Shown: positions 35,537-45,064, numbered from the stretch's first letter. The stretch: DNA of 64,000 bases from Veillonella sp. 3310 (GCF_003999875.1 NZ_RQVJ01000007.1:1-64000), one strand, 5' to 3'. Program-made: numbers and translations. Notes: a model not told the origin generated them from the sequence alone.

Positions 35537-35558
35537 AAATTTATATATTATTAATGGA

Positions 35559-37076
35559 TTACCATTTATGTTCGTAGAACACTTGTGTCCACATAGAAAC
35601 CTCTGACAATGTTGGATGTGGAGCCATCGCCTCACCAATGGAGATAACCGATTGTGGATCCAAATACCGTGTCAATCCTTGTGCACGTAGTTCTTTTGTT
35701 GTGCTAGAACCGATGTCTTCATGAACCGGCACTAATTTCACTTCACCACTATTCATTAAATGTACATATGGTTGGAACAAAATCGATGCTTGTGGTCCCA
35801 CGATATGAGCCCCTAATAGACGATTTGTAGCTTTATCAACTACCACTTTGATGAATCCATCGTGTACATCACCTTTATCAATGCCTAGGGCCATGCCTTT
35901 GGCGGAGTTAGAATAATGGTTGATACCAACTCCTACATCATAACCGGCTTCTTTTGCTTCCGCTTCTGTCATACCAATACGACCGACTTCTGGATAGGTG
36001 AAAGTCACCATAGGAATCAAATCATAACGAGCCCAACGATAGTCTGTTGGAGACGTAGCACGATATAAGTTATGAGAGATAATATCCCCTTCATAGTTAG
36101 CGCGATGACGGAAAGCTGCATTACCATTTACATCACCTAAAGCATACACACCTTCTACCGATGTTTCTAAGAATTCATTGGTTTTAATCCAACCGCCTGG
36201 TAATTGTTCAATGTGCGTATTTTCTAAGTGCAAATCTTCTACGGACGGAGCAATACCAGTAGCCACCAAAATTTCATCTACACGGATTTCAGATACTTCC
36301 CCAGTAGTACGGTTTTTCACAGTGATCACTTTATCACTATTGTCTACTCGCACATTATCGCATACAGTATCTGTTAATACGTTTACGCCGATGGCTTTCA
36401 TTTCTTCTAAAATATGAGCAGAAATCGCTTCATCTTCTTTTGGCAACAAACGCACATTACGTTGAATCAATGTCACTTCTGTACCCGCTGCAGCAAACAC
36501 GCCAGCAAATTCTGTACCAATAGGACCACCACCAAATACAGCTAGTCGTTTATATGGTACTTTTGGATATTCATTGCCAAATAATTTCTCACTCGTAATA
36601 TATCCCGCTTCTTCTAAGCCATCTACATGGTTCACTTTAGAATGACCGCCTGTACCAATGATAATCGTAGGTGCTGTAATTTCTTCTGTTTTTGTACCAT
36701 CTTGTAATGTTACATATAACACTTTATCGCTTACAAAAGTCGCCGCTCCATGGTATACATCAGCATTATCAAAGCTTTCATAAAACTCTTTAACCCCTTT
36801 GCTTTTATTGATAGCTTTCCAAACCCGTTCACTCACTACATCCCAGTTAAGAGTCGGTGTGGCAGTTTCTACACCAATTTTTTTCCAACCATGGCTTTCA
36901 TGTACCACATCCGCTGCAGTAACCATTACTTTTGTTGGAATACAGCCACGTGTTAAACAAGTGCCACCAAAGCCTGTTTTTTCAATAACAGCTACACGTT
37001 TGCCTGCTTTTAATGCTGCATCAGCTACTAAACTGGCACCACCAGTACCAATTACGATTACATCATATTGTTTCAT
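35559..37076 (-). CDS. lpdA: Dihydrolipoamide dehydrogenase-family flavoenzyme
   Basis: This 505-residue FAD disulfide oxidoreductase has FAD-binding VIVIGTGGASLVADAAL near residue 6, the redox disulfide GGTCLTRGCIPTK (Cys40/Cys45), NAD-binding LAVFGGGPIGTEFA and C-terminal HPTLSE with the catalytic His. Typical dihydrolipoamide dehydrogenases oxidise the lipoyl arm of 2-oxoacid complexes. No lipoyl E2 or E1 gene is adjacent, so the physiological disulfide is uncertain. It is about 35 residues longer than usual. It follows the M20 gene by 89 bases with its own extended -10. Confidence 0.88.
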   Translation of the reverse strand: MKQYDVIVIGTGGASLVADAALKAGKRVAVIEKTGFGGTCLTRGCIPTKVMVTAADVVHESHGWKKIGVETATPTLNWDVVSERVWKAINKSKGVKEFYESFDNADVYHGAATFVSDKVLYVTLQDGTKTEEITAPTIIIGTGGHSKVNHVDGLEEAGYITSEKLFGNEYPKVPYKRLAVFGGGPIGTEFAGVFAAAGTEVTLIQRNVRLLPKEDEAISAHILEEMKAIGVNVLTDTVCDNVRVDNSDKVITVKNRTTGEVSEIRVDEILVATGIAPSVEDLHLENTHIEQLPGGWIKTNEFLETSVEGVYALGDVNGNAAFRHRANYEGDIISHNLYRATSPTDYRWARYDLIPMVTFTYPEVGRIGMTEAEAKEAGYDVGVGINHYSNSAKGMALGIDKGDVHDGFIKVVVDKATNRLLGAHIVGPQASILFQPYVHLMNSGEVKLVPVHEDIGSSTTKELRAQGLTRYLDPQSVISIGEAMAPHPTLSEVSMWTQVFYEHKW

Positions 37077-37124
37077 TTACGTCATCCTTTCTAAACCAAT
37101 GGATAATCTTTATTCTTTGTATAT

Positions 37125-37133
37125 AGTATATCA
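37125..37133 (-). promoter_or_regulatory. Extended -10 element before lpd gene
   Basis: Minus-strand TGATATACT, about 49 bases ahead of the ATG, with no recognisable -35. Confidence 0.4.
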
Positions 37134-37165
37134 TACATCGACTATTTTAGATATGAGAATTTTTA

Positions 37166-38485
37166 CTATTTTCCACTGGCAATAGAATCTAACAATTCAA
37201 TATACGTTTCTTTTATTAAAGGAGCTTCAAAGTTTTCTAAAATTTCTTCCGCAACCTGTGCCTCATCATATAATAAATCAACAATAGTCATGGCTAAGGC
37301 TTGAGCCGTTTTAATATAGGCTACATCTGGTACGGTAATATTATATTCCGCACTATGGAGCACCCCTTCAATACATCCCACCCAAGGGTGGATAACAGGC
37401 ATTAAATGGGATACATCGCCCATGTCAGTACTTGCTGTCATATGCACCCGTTGACGTACATTGTCTGTACCAAATAGCGGTTCTGAGTTAGACCGCAATA
37501 AACTGTTCATATCTGGATTATCACGCATCGGTAAATAGCCCGGTAGATCATGAATCACACAAGTAGCCCCCACTGCATCTCCGCCAGCTTTCAAGGCACG
37601 ATTGACACGTTGATTCCCATCCACAATAGCTTGTACATTAGAAGCACGCACATAGCTTTCAACTTGCACATAATCTGGTACACAGTTGACCAAGGTTCCC
37701 CCTTGATTAATGATAGGATGGAAACGGAAATAATCGCTCTCTTTGAAAGTCTCACGAATAGCATGGACTCCCATCACCCCCATCAAAGCTGCATTTAATG
37801 CATTAATCCCTTCATGAGGAGATGCCGCTGCATGGGCAATTTTACCATGGTATTCAATCAGTTTTGCCACAAATCCATTGGAGGTACTACCTAAATTCAT
37901 TTCTCCAGTCGGTGTGTCCGCTGTTTCCACATGCATTTGCATCGCCATATGGATATCATCAAAAGCTCCTTCATAAATCAGCTGTTGCTTACCGCCTAAA
38001 TATTTAATCATTCCTTTTTCACGCAATGTATTGCGATAATCTACTTCGATCATCTCTTCTGCTGGGACCGCAAATAAAACTACATCCCCACCGAGAGATT
38101 CCATAACACCTTCTGCTTGTAAGCCCATAGCCACTGCAAATAGATTGGCAATTTGCACATTATGACCACAACAATGGGCTGCCCCTGTTAAAGGATCTGC
38201 CTTTGGATGTCGATGACATACAATGGCATCCAGTTCACCAATCATGGCTACTGTTTTTTTAGATTTGCCGCCTTGCAGACGTCCTTTCACACCTGTAATG
38301 GCATGCCCCGTTGTAAAAGGAATCCCTAATTCCGTAAACATATCTTGTACTTTTTGAGATGTCTTATGTTCTTTATATCCCAATTCTGGTTCATCCATAA
38401 TGGCACTCGCCAACATACGCAAGCGATCTTGCCCTGCTACAATGGCATCGCATACACGTTGTTTCACTTCTTCTTTCGTTAACAT
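37166..38485 (-). CDS. M20 family amidohydrolase (AbgB/p-aminobenzoyl-glutamate type)
   Basis: This 439-residue M20D metallopeptidase-like hydrolase shows metal-site segments GELDAIVCHRHPKADPLTGA, AAHCCGHNVQIAN, VPAEEMIEVDY and MHVETADTP, with a dimerisation insert around 200-310. Such enzymes cleave amide bonds of small N-acyl or p-aminobenzoyl-glutamate compounds. A DUF3100 membrane-protein pair lies just upstream on the same strand and could import the substrate. A terminator separates the two units. The exact substrate cannot be set from sequence. Confidence 0.88.
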   Translation of the reverse strand: MLTKEEVKQRVCDAIVAGQDRLRMLASAIMDEPELGYKEHKTSQKVQDMFTELGIPFTTGHAITGVKGRLQGGKSKKTVAMIGELDAIVCHRHPKADPLTGAAHCCGHNVQIANLFAVAMGLQAEGVMESLGGDVVLFAVPAEEMIEVDYRNTLREKGMIKYLGGKQQLIYEGAFDDIHMAMQMHVETADTPTGEMNLGSTSNGFVAKLIEYHGKIAHAAASPHEGINALNAALMGVMGVHAIRETFKESDYFRFHPIINQGGTLVNCVPDYVQVESYVRASNVQAIVDGNQRVNRALKAGGDAVGATCVIHDLPGYLPMRDNPDMNSLLRSNSEPLFGTDNVRQRVHMTASTDMGDVSHLMPVIHPWVGCIEGVLHSAEYNITVPDVAYIKTAQALAMTIVDLLYDEAQVAEEILENFEAPLIKETYIELLDSIASGK

Positions 38486-38513
38486 AGTCTGTCTCCTTTT
38501 ACATTGTATGAAA

Positions 38514-38533
38514 ATACCTTCACTAAAAGGTAT
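38514..38533. promoter_or_regulatory. Palindrome upstream of M20 gene
   Basis: ATACCTT-cactaa-AAGGTAT is a perfect 7-bp inverted repeat in the short region ahead of the M20 start. It may be an operator. No strong promoter was recognised here. Confidence 0.3.
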
Positions 38534-38569
38534 CTATATATGACTCTTACATCCTATTGTATCATGAAA

Positions 38570-38607
38570 ACAAAGAGAGAGTTGATAAGAATTCATCAAC
38601 TCTCTTT
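38570..38607 (-). terminator. Terminator after the DUF3100 pair
   Basis: AAAGAGAGTTGAT/ATCAACTCTCTTT 13-bp stem, then TGTTTTC on the minus strand. Confidence 0.7.
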
Positions 38608-38640
38608 CATTAGGTTCAGCTATAACCTATATCATTGTAT

Positions 38641-39102
38641 TTAAATTACACCTTGCATATGCAATACAAAATGTGCTACTGCTGAAGCACATACAAATGT
38701 ACCAGCTGTTACCGCTAACGCTACTGGAATGATTCTCCAAGATAGACGACGGAATGCTCCCAAGTCTTTTCCTAGGGAAAGACCTGCGTAAGCCAATACA
38801 GGTGTAGTAGTGGCTAAGAATGTTACTTCTTTTGTTTGTGCAATAATCCATGCTTGTCCTGGCATGACTGGCAAGGAGGCAATGACACCTACTAAAGATA
38901 CCCAGAATACCATAGGGAAACGGTTTGCTAATGGCAAATAAGAAATAATAGCACCAATAATAGCTAAGCCTGCAATAACAAACACACCTACAAGGCTTGG
39001 GCCCAATAGATGCTTACCATCAATGATGTTCCCCACGGCAGTCATAATCGCTGCAATGCATATGACAATGACAAATTGCGTAATTTTTTCACTCATAGTC
39101 AT
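38641..39102 (-). CDS. Membrane protein, partner of DUF3100
   Basis: This 153-residue protein has about five hydrophobic helices. Recognisable stretches are GNIIDGKHLLGPSLVG near the start and TTPVLAYAGLSLGKDLGAFR near residue 97. The ATG at 39102 follows GGAGGG by 8 bases and lies directly after the DUF3100 gene. The two are probably co-translated and may form one two-part membrane complex. I do not assign a transport substrate. Confidence 0.7.
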   Translation of the reverse strand: MTMSEKITQFVIVICIAAIMTAVGNIIDGKHLLGPSLVGVFVIAGLAIIGAIISYLPLANRFPMVFWVSLVGVIASLPVMPGQAWIIAQTKEVTFLATTTPVLAYAGLSLGKDLGAFRRLSWRIIPVALAVTAGTFVCASAVAHFVLHMQGVI

Positions 39103-39103
39103 C

Positions 39104-39898
39104 TTATTGTCCCTCCTCTGCTAAATCTTGTTCACGTGTGCGGCCTGTAAAGAAATTATATGTTTTTTCCATCACCGGTAAGGATACGAAAATACCAAAA
39201 TACACACCTAATACGGTAGTCAACAAATTAGCTGCCCCTGCTAAGGCTGCAATTTGAGCTTCATACTCTGGATACACCGCAATAATAGGAGCTGTAGAAG
39301 CAGCCATCATACTAGCGCTACCTACACCTGCCCCCATAGCCAATGCCAATGGATGGAACCAGCCCATTTGAGCAAAGAATCCTGCTAGTACAGAGGCCCA
39401 CATAGCGCCAATCAATACACCACAGATATACATACCCATCACGCCACGACCCTCAGGAGAACTAAAGCCAAATTTATCGATGATAATCGCCACATTAGGT
39501 TCCCGGTCTACGGAGTAACATGCACCTACTGCTTCACGGCGCATTCCTACTAGTAATGCCACTGGTAAGCCGAATAAAATAGTACCAAAGAAATGACCTA
39601 ACTCTTGTAACATAAGAGCTAATCCAGCTGTAGATAAGATTTCTAAGTTAGGGCCAATCCCTAATCCTACTTTAACCATTAAGAGCATCACTGCAATCCC
39701 AAGATAATCCGCTGATTTTTCCATGGTTTCCACTGTTAAAATTTTGAATGATGGAATGGATACAAATAAACCCATAATCAACGCGTAAAGAAGCGGTAAG
39801 AATACCACAGCTCCAAATCGTTGGATTCCAATCATTTCTGCAATGATGGTAATCACAAGAGCCAATGCATGTAATTTCCAGTTTTGTAATACTTGCAT
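39104..39898 (-). CDS. DUF3100-type membrane protein
   Basis: This 264-residue integral membrane protein has about seven hydrophobic segments. RREAVGACYSVDREPNVAII and GMYICGVLIGAMWASVLAG are the best-conserved-looking stretches, and the assignment to DUF3100 is from recall of that pattern. Function of the family is unknown. Association with M20 amidohydrolases, as here, suggests substrate import or product export. The start follows AGGAGGT on the minus strand. Confidence 0.7.
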   Translation of the reverse strand: MQVLQNWKLHALALVITIIAEMIGIQRFGAVVFLPLLYALIMGLFVSIPSFKILTVETMEKSADYLGIAVMLLMVKVGLGIGPNLEILSTAGLALMLQELGHFFGTILFGLPVALLVGMRREAVGACYSVDREPNVAIIIDKFGFSSPEGRGVMGMYICGVLIGAMWASVLAGFFAQMGWFHPLALAMGAGVGSASMMAASTAPIIAVYPEYEAQIAALAGAANLLTTVLGVYFGIFVSLPVMEKTYNFFTGRTREQDLAEEGQ

Positions 39899-39999
39899 AC
39901 AATACCTCCTATACTAATAACTATAACTATTTCTTTATTATAGTAAAGTTTAACGTGCACGGTCAATCTGTGAGTGATTCCGAATTAGCAATCAGGTTG

Positions 40000-40045
40000 C
40001 AAAAATAAAATAAGAGGTGAATAGATATATCTATCCACCCCTTAT
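40000..40045 (-). terminator. Terminator after flavodoxin gene
   Basis: Minus-strand RNA pairs ATAAGGGGTGGATAGATAT with ATCTATTCACCTCTTAT through two G-U pairs, followed by TTATTTTTGC. The A-C mismatches on the plus strand show the intended strand is minus. Confidence 0.75.
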
Positions 40046-40089
40046 GATTAAGAGCTAGTATATTGGTGTATCATATGCCGTATATTGGC

Positions 40090-40506
40090 TTATGCATTTA
40101 CTAAAGCTTTTCCTAATGCTTCACATTGTTCTTTACCAGAATCATCAGGTTCACCCATTACTGGTAATTTGTCAACTACAACGCCATTAGCGCCTTCTAC
40201 GCGGCCAGCCCAGTCATCTAACCAAGAGCCACCCCAACCGTAGGAGCCGAACAATACTACTTTTTTGCCTGCCAATTTAGGTTCTAATGCTTCATAGAAT
40301 GGTGCAAATTCGCCGTCTTCTAATTCTTCAGCACCCATGTCAGCACAGCCTAATGCTAATTTTTCATAGCCAGCTGCTTCATCAGCAGTGATTTCAGAAA
40401 CGGATTTTACTACCACTTCTTGACCAGCATCAGCGATGCCTTTACCTACAGCTTCTGCCATTGCAGCTGTGTTACCTGTTCCAGACCAATAAATTACAGC
40501 GATCAT
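40090..40506 (-). CDS. Flavodoxin
   Basis: This 138-residue FMN electron carrier has the phosphate-binding loop YWSGTGNTAAMAEAV at the start, FGSYGWGGSWLDDWAGRV for the isoalloxazine site, and an acidic character. The ATG at 40506 follows TAGGAGG. Flavodoxins replace ferredoxin under iron limitation. It is 11 bases after the DUF3793 gene, whose promoter carries a Fur-like box. Confidence 0.93.
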   Translation of the reverse strand: MIAVIYWSGTGNTAAMAEAVGKGIADAGQEVVVKSVSEITADEAAGYEKLALGCADMGAEELEDGEFAPFYEALEPKLAGKKVVLFGSYGWGGSWLDDWAGRVEGANGVVVDKLPVMGEPDDSGKEQCEALGKALVNA

Positions 40507-40517
40507 AATGTTACCTC

Positions 40518-41084
40518 CTAGCATGCCGTTACGGCAACCAAAGACTCTAAAGATTTTCCTTTATTCAACTGTGCGTGACAGTAGTCACGGCACATTCGAA
40601 AACAATGAAATGCGTGCATAGCTGACGCTTGATTTCCATATACTTTCCAGTCACCACAGACTTTATAGCCTGCTCCTCGGAATTGAATAAACGCTTTTAC
40701 ATCTTCTAATGGATATCCTAAAAATACACCGATTTCATGAGGAAACACATCGCTCATTTCAATACGCTCACGCAAATGTAATAACCAATCTGCCAATGTT
40801 TCATAGGATTCATATCCATAATGATGTAAAAATGCTAGCACCTCAGGTTGTCTCAAATAGTCCTCAAGCATACGTTCACGAAATACGAGTAATAATTTTC
40901 GTTTTTCACAATGGCACAGTTCATAAAAGAACAGTCCTTTTTGATTAAATTTATCATTATACTCATTTGTTTTTTCTACCATCTTAGCCCCTAAATGCTG
41001 AGGTAAAGCAACAAGATTTGCCACTTTAATTCCTCGAATCGCGGGCGCACAATGGTAACCGATAATCTGCTCGATGGATTCCAT
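40518..41084 (-). CDS. DUF3793 family protein
   Basis: This 188-residue soluble protein has a conserved-looking start (GYHCAPAIRGIKVANLVAL), a repeated EL-CHCEKRKLLLVFR segment, HEIGVFLGYPLEDVKAFI and GDWKVYGNQASA. Several Cys and His residues (CHC, CFRMC-type) may bind metal. The family is unassigned biochemically. It is commonly located with flavodoxin or Feo iron genes in Firmicutes, suggesting a role in iron limitation. The ribosome site is modest (AGGCAGG). Confidence 0.8.
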   Translation of the reverse strand: MESIEQIIGYHCAPAIRGIKVANLVALPQHLGAKMVEKTNEYNDKFNQKGLFFYELCHCEKRKLLLVFRERMLEDYLRQPEVLAFLHHYGYESYETLADWLLHLRERIEMSDVFPHEIGVFLGYPLEDVKAFIQFRGAGYKVCGDWKVYGNQASAMHAFHCFRMCRDYCHAQLNKGKSLESLVAVTAC

Positions 41085-41179
41085 TTGTTGTACCTGCCTT
41101 TTTACTTATTTTGGGGAGAACACTTGCTCTCACAGCAAATAGATAATCCGGATATATATCATCTCGAAAGATGAATCAA

Positions 41180-41198
41180 AATAATGAAAATTATTTCT
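41180..41198. promoter_or_regulatory. Fur-box-like sequence at the DUF3793 promoter
   Basis: AATAATGAAAATTATTTCT matches the Fur consensus at about 12 of 19 positions and contains the palindrome AATAAT-gaaa-ATTATT-like core. It overlaps the predicted transcription start. Confidence 0.45.
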
Positions 41199-41204
41199 AT
41201 TATT

Positions 41205-41233
41205 ATAATACAAACAATCCTATCATCTGTCAA
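41205..41233 (-). promoter_or_regulatory. Promoter for DUF3793-flavodoxin
   Basis: Minus-strand TTGACA (41233-41228), 17-base spacer, TATTAT (41210-41205). Start near 41198. Confidence 0.65.
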
Positions 41234-41249
41234 TAAGCATGAGAAGTTT

Positions 41250-41343
41250 TTTCATTTAAAAACAAAAGTTGCATTCTCTAAGATATCACTATTTCAACGT
41301 CCTCTAGACCTATAGTCACTCTTAAAGTTTGCAACTTTTGTTT
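41250..41343 (-). terminator. Terminator with long loop after exported protein gene
   Basis: Arms AAACAAAAGTTGCA (41260-41273) and TGCAACTTTTGTTT (41330-41343) are complementary with about 56 bases between. A TTTTTAAAT tail follows on the minus strand. The outer arm overlaps the stop of the gene at 41342. Confidence 0.5.
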
Positions 41344-41947
41344 ATAATAAATAATTTAGTTGTTTTCTCAGCATTTCATCTTTCACATGGGTCATGACAT
41401 ATCGTAACCGTGGTGCCCCTGTTCCATCTGTGAAGAATGCAATCTGCAGATACATAGGGTATTCCACTTGTTTGAACCATGTATTCACAATGATTTCACC
41501 TATGTATACATTCTTTTTTACTTCTCGAAATGGTACAACCAGCTTGAATAGTTCTGGATGCTCCTTTACATAGGCTTCATAGTCCTGAACCATAGATATC
41601 GCGTATTTTGATCCAACCGATGTTACTGTAGGAAACCAAGATTCTCTCTGTGGACCAAACCCATAGAGCAAAGCTCCTTCTCCATAGCGGGCATAATAGT
41701 AATTATTCCCTCGCTTATCCAGTATCTGATACGATGTACTCATATCAATGCCAATTTCACGTAACCCCTCTTCTAACGGTTTTCCTACCCCAGAAGAAAG
41801 GATACTATTGCTTGAGCTTTCTTGCACCAACATGGTGGACGGCCATTTGATAGACGCCTTATCCGCTGCTTCTACACTAGTCATCATACTAGTCATAAAC
41901 CAAGCAAAAACTATCGCCCATGAAAGATATGTTATATTTCTACTCAT
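41342..41947 (-). CDS. Exported protein of unknown function
   Basis: This 201-residue protein has a signal peptide (hydrophobic 9-22, cleavage near VEAA 27). The mature part is a mixed alpha/beta domain with VNTWFKQVEYPMYLQIAFF and GNNYYYARYGEGALLYGFGPQ. No Cys or known motif is seen. It starts nine bases after glnS and is likely co-transcribed with it, though the ribosome site is weak. I do not recognise the family. Confidence 0.7.
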   Translation of the reverse strand: MSRNITYLSWAIVFAWFMTSMMTSVEAADKASIKWPSTMLVQESSSNSILSSGVGKPLEEGLREIGIDMSTSYQILDKRGNNYYYARYGEGALLYGFGPQRESWFPTVTSVGSKYAISMVQDYEAYVKEHPELFKLVVPFREVKKNVYIGEIIVNTWFKQVEYPMYLQIAFFTDGTGAPRLRYVMTHVKDEMLRKQLNYLL

Positions 41948-41956
41948 GGTATTCGC

Positions 41957-43660
41957 CTAACCTTGTTTCTTTTGTAGTTTAGCCCAAGTATCACGCATAC
42001 CTACGGTACGATTCATTACGATATGATCTGGTGTGCTATCTTTATCAGTTACAAAATAGCCGGTACGCAAGAAATGATAGTGGTCACCTGCTTGTGTCGT
42101 GCGGAATGCAGCTTCCCCTTTAGCAGCTTTCACTTCTAAAGAGTTTGGATTTAACTGTTGTAAGAAATCCTTATCTGCTGTTTCATCATCTTCAGCTTTT
42201 AATAGATAGTCATAAAGACGTACTTCCATATCCACTGCTGTAGATGCTTCTACCCAATGTAATATACCTTTTACTTTCTTTTGGCATCCTGTACCAGATT
42301 TTGTATCTGGATCGTAGGTACAATGGATTTCAGTAATATTGCCATTGTCATCTTTAACCACAGATTGACATTCAATGATATAGGCACCTTTTAAGCGTAC
42401 TTCTTTACCTGGTGCTAGGCGGAAGAATTTTTTCACCGGCTCTTCCATGAAATCACCACGTTCGATGTATACTTCACGACCAAATGTCACTTCACGAGTG
42501 CCCATGGCTTCATTTTCTGTATTATTTTCGATCACTAATGTTTCTGTTTGACCTTCTGGGTAGTTAGTAATGACAACTTTTACAGGATCCAACACTGCCA
42601 TGTACCGCGGAGCTTTCAATTTCAAATCTTCACGAATACAAAACTCTAATAAGCCTACTTCTACTAGGCTATCTGCTTTGGCTACACCAATGCGCTCACA
42701 GAAATCACGAATGGACTCTGGTGTATATCCACGACGGCGCAAACCAGAAATCGTCGGCATACGAGGATCATCCCAACCGCTCACAAGATTCAATTCAACC
42801 AATTGGCGCAATTTACGTTTACTCATGACCATATTTGTTACATTCAAGCGAGCAAATTCGATCTGTTTTGGTTTTTCTGTATCTTCCCAATCTTCTAATA
42901 CCCAATTGTATAGTGGACGATGCACTTCAAACTCTAAGGTACATACAGAATGGGTAATGCGTTCTATCGCATCAGATACCGGATGCGCATAGTCATACAT
43001 AGGATAAATATTCCATTCAGAACCTGTGCGATGATGGTCAGCGTGCAAAATACGATACAATACAGGGTCACGCATCACGATATTAGGGTCCGCCATATCA
43101 ATCTTGGCACGCAATACTTTTTCCCCATCTTTGTATTTACCTTCTTTCATTTCTTGAAAGAGTCGTAAATTTTCTTCTACACTGCGATCACGGTACGGGC
43201 TATTCGTACCAGGTGTTGTAAAATCACCACGATTAGCACGGATTTCTTCTGGTGTTTGATCATCTACGTAAGCCTTACCTTTTTTGATCAACACTTGGGC
43301 ATATTCATATAGTTTACCAAAATAATCAGATGCATAATGCACATCTCCATACCACTCAAAACCCAACCATTTTACATCTTCTTCAATAGACTCTACATAT
43401 TCCACATCTTCTTTCACTGGGTTTGTATCATCAAAACGCAAGTTAGTTAGCCCTTGATATGTTTTCCCAAGGCCAAAATTTAGGCAAATGGATTTTGCAT
43501 GTCCAATATGTAAATACCCATTTGGCTCTGGTGGAAATCGTGTATGCACACGTTTTCCATAGGTATTTTCTTCATTATCTGTATTAATAATCGCTTCAAT
43601 AAAGTTAATAGTTTGAGGCGTTGTTTCTTCCGTACTCATCATCGTCTCTTTCGATTCCAT
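41957..43660 (-). CDS. glnS: Glutamine--tRNA ligase
   Basis: This 567-residue class I synthetase directly charges tRNA-Gln. HIGH-type [12 protein letters not shown] is near residue 50, [13 protein letters not shown] holds the KMSKS-type loop, and a C-terminal beta-barrel anticodon domain follows. Most Firmicutes instead make Gln-tRNA by amidation with GatCAB, so GlnS is a less common choice in this phylum. The start is supported by GAGAGGAAG. It is followed closely by an exported unknown protein. Confidence 0.95.
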   Translation of the reverse strand: MESKETMMSTEETTPQTINFIEAIINTDNEENTYGKRVHTRFPPEPNGYLHIGHAKSICLNFGLGKTYQGLTNLRFDDTNPVKEDVEYVESIEEDVKWLGFEWYGDVHYASDYFGKLYEYAQVLIKKGKAYVDDQTPEEIRANRGDFTTPGTNSPYRDRSVEENLRLFQEMKEGKYKDGEKVLRAKIDMADPNIVMRDPVLYRILHADHHRTGSEWNIYPMYDYAHPVSDAIERITHSVCTLEFEVHRPLYNWVLEDWEDTEKPKQIEFARLNVTNMVMSKRKLRQLVELNLVSGWDDPRMPTISGLRRRGYTPESIRDFCERIGVAKADSLVEVGLLEFCIREDLKLKAPRYMAVLDPVKVVITNYPEGQTETLVIENNTENEAMGTREVTFGREVYIERGDFMEEPVKKFFRLAPGKEVRLKGAYIIECQSVVKDDNGNITEIHCTYDPDTKSGTGCQKKVKGILHWVEASTAVDMEVRLYDYLLKAEDDETADKDFLQQLNPNSLEVKAAKGEAAFRTTQAGDHYHFLRTGYFVTDKDSTPDHIVMNRTVGMRDTWAKLQKKQG

Positions 43661-43800
43661 GTGATTCTTCCTCTCTTACATTGATTATACACAAGTGCAC
43701 GTTCTGCACATTCTCTTTATTATACCACAGGACTAGCTATGTTTCATCGGTTTCTTATGAATCTCATCATTTTCTAGCACACCTGTTAAAACACCAGAAA

Positions 43801-44787
43801 CTACTCCTCAGTGGCCTTATAATTGACACTTTCATTAACACAAGTCAACAGTGGTTTACCATGCACACCAGCAATCAGATTATTCGCCGTTAACATCGCC
43901 ATATCTTTTCGTGTACGATCTGTGAAAGACCCAATATGTGGCACCACTAAACATTTGCCTGTTTTAAGTAAAGGATGGTCTGCCCCAATTGGTTCTGGAT
44001 CCACCACATCTAGCGCGGCATAGTCAATTTGACCCGTTTCTAATGCCTTTACTAATGCATCAGTGTCCACAATTTTTCCACGGCCTACATTCACAAGTAA
44101 TGCTGTTTCCTTCATCATTTCAAAGGCCTCTGCATCGATTAAATGATAGGTTTCTTCTGTCAATGGAGCCATTACTAATATCACATCACTAGTAGTTAAT
44201 AGCTTTCCTAAGGATACATAGGTGGTCATCAACAAGCTATCATCATTACGGCGATTACGATTGTGATATTGCACGGTCATTCCAAAAGCACGTGCTCGAC
44301 GAGATACGGACACACCAATTTTACCCATGCCAATAATACCCAATGTCATACGACTTAAATCCTTCCCTTTTATATTAGAAGGACGTTCAGCCCATTTACC
44401 ATCCTTAACAAATTGAGCATTCTCATAAATTCTACGGCTCGCAGCTGCCATTAATGTGAAAGCTAGCTCCGCCGTAGTTTCTGTCAATACGTCAGGCGTA
44501 TTGCCATAAGGAATGTGACGCGCTGTTAAAGCATCAACATCAATATTATCATATCCTACAGAGGCTTGTGCAATTACTTTCAAATTAGGTGCATCTTTCA
44601 CTAGATCCTCATCTACTGTAAAATGATTAATGCTCCACAGACCATCTGCATCACGAAGCCATTCCTTTAATACTTCTTTAGGCATCTTTTCTTTTTCTGT
44701 CCACTGACGTACTGTCACATGCTCGCTCAAATAAGCCACTGCATCTTTGCGCACCAACCCTGGCACTACTACAACTGGTTTATCCAT
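43801..44787 (-). CDS. D-2-hydroxyacid dehydrogenase
   Basis: This 328-residue NAD(P)H-dependent dehydrogenase of the glyoxylate/hydroxypyruvate reductase group has GIIGMGKIGVSVSRRARAFG for the nucleotide site, NVGRGKIVDTDAL (catalytic Arg region), DVVDPEPI (Glu) and VVPHIGSFTD (His). It could reduce glyoxylate, hydroxypyruvate or other 2-oxoacids. It is a single gene between glnS and the XRE regulator. Substrate not deducible. Confidence 0.9.
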   Translation of the reverse strand: MDKPVVVVPGLVRKDAVAYLSEHVTVRQWTEKEKMPKEVLKEWLRDADGLWSINHFTVDEDLVKDAPNLKVIAQASVGYDNIDVDALTARHIPYGNTPDVLTETTAELAFTLMAAASRRIYENAQFVKDGKWAERPSNIKGKDLSRMTLGIIGMGKIGVSVSRRARAFGMTVQYHNRNRRNDDSLLMTTYVSLGKLLTTSDVILVMAPLTEETYHLIDAEAFEMMKETALLVNVGRGKIVDTDALVKALETGQIDYAALDVVDPEPIGADHPLLKTGKCLVVPHIGSFTDRTRKDMAMLTANNLIAGVHGKPLLTCVNESVNYKATEE

Positions 44788-44917
44788 AGTTCAACCTCGC
44801 TTTCACTCGTCTTATCTATCTATATACTGTATGAATATATTCTATAAGATTCATTCCTCCGCTACTGCAAATAGGCACGAACCCTCTTCAGTAAATTATA
44901 TCATATATACTTGGACA

Positions 44918-44950
44918 ATAAAAAAGACAGTCCTATTTTCATAGAACTGT
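44918..44950 (-). terminator. Terminator after XRE regulator gene
   Basis: Minus-strand ACAGTTCTAT-gaaa-ATAGGACTGT with one G-U pair, then CTTTTTTATT. Confidence 0.7.
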
Positions 44951-45064
44951 GCTTTTCATTTTGTAGATACAGTAACTTGCACTCTCAAACGTACCCGAGA
45001 GCTTCTACGCTTTCTATACGATGATATGCTATTCCACAAACGTCCCTAGAATAACATGTTTATC

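Larger units (their letters stand above)
35152..35558. other. Intergenic region with CDF promoter and lpd terminator
   Basis: A 407-base gap holding the CDF promoter (35258-35286), a 20-bp palindrome (35299-35318), an overlapping Fur-like 19-mer (35307-35325) and the terminator at 35495-35536. A short hydrophobic frame on the plus strand (35187-35387) has no ribosome site and is not called. Confidence 0.55.
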
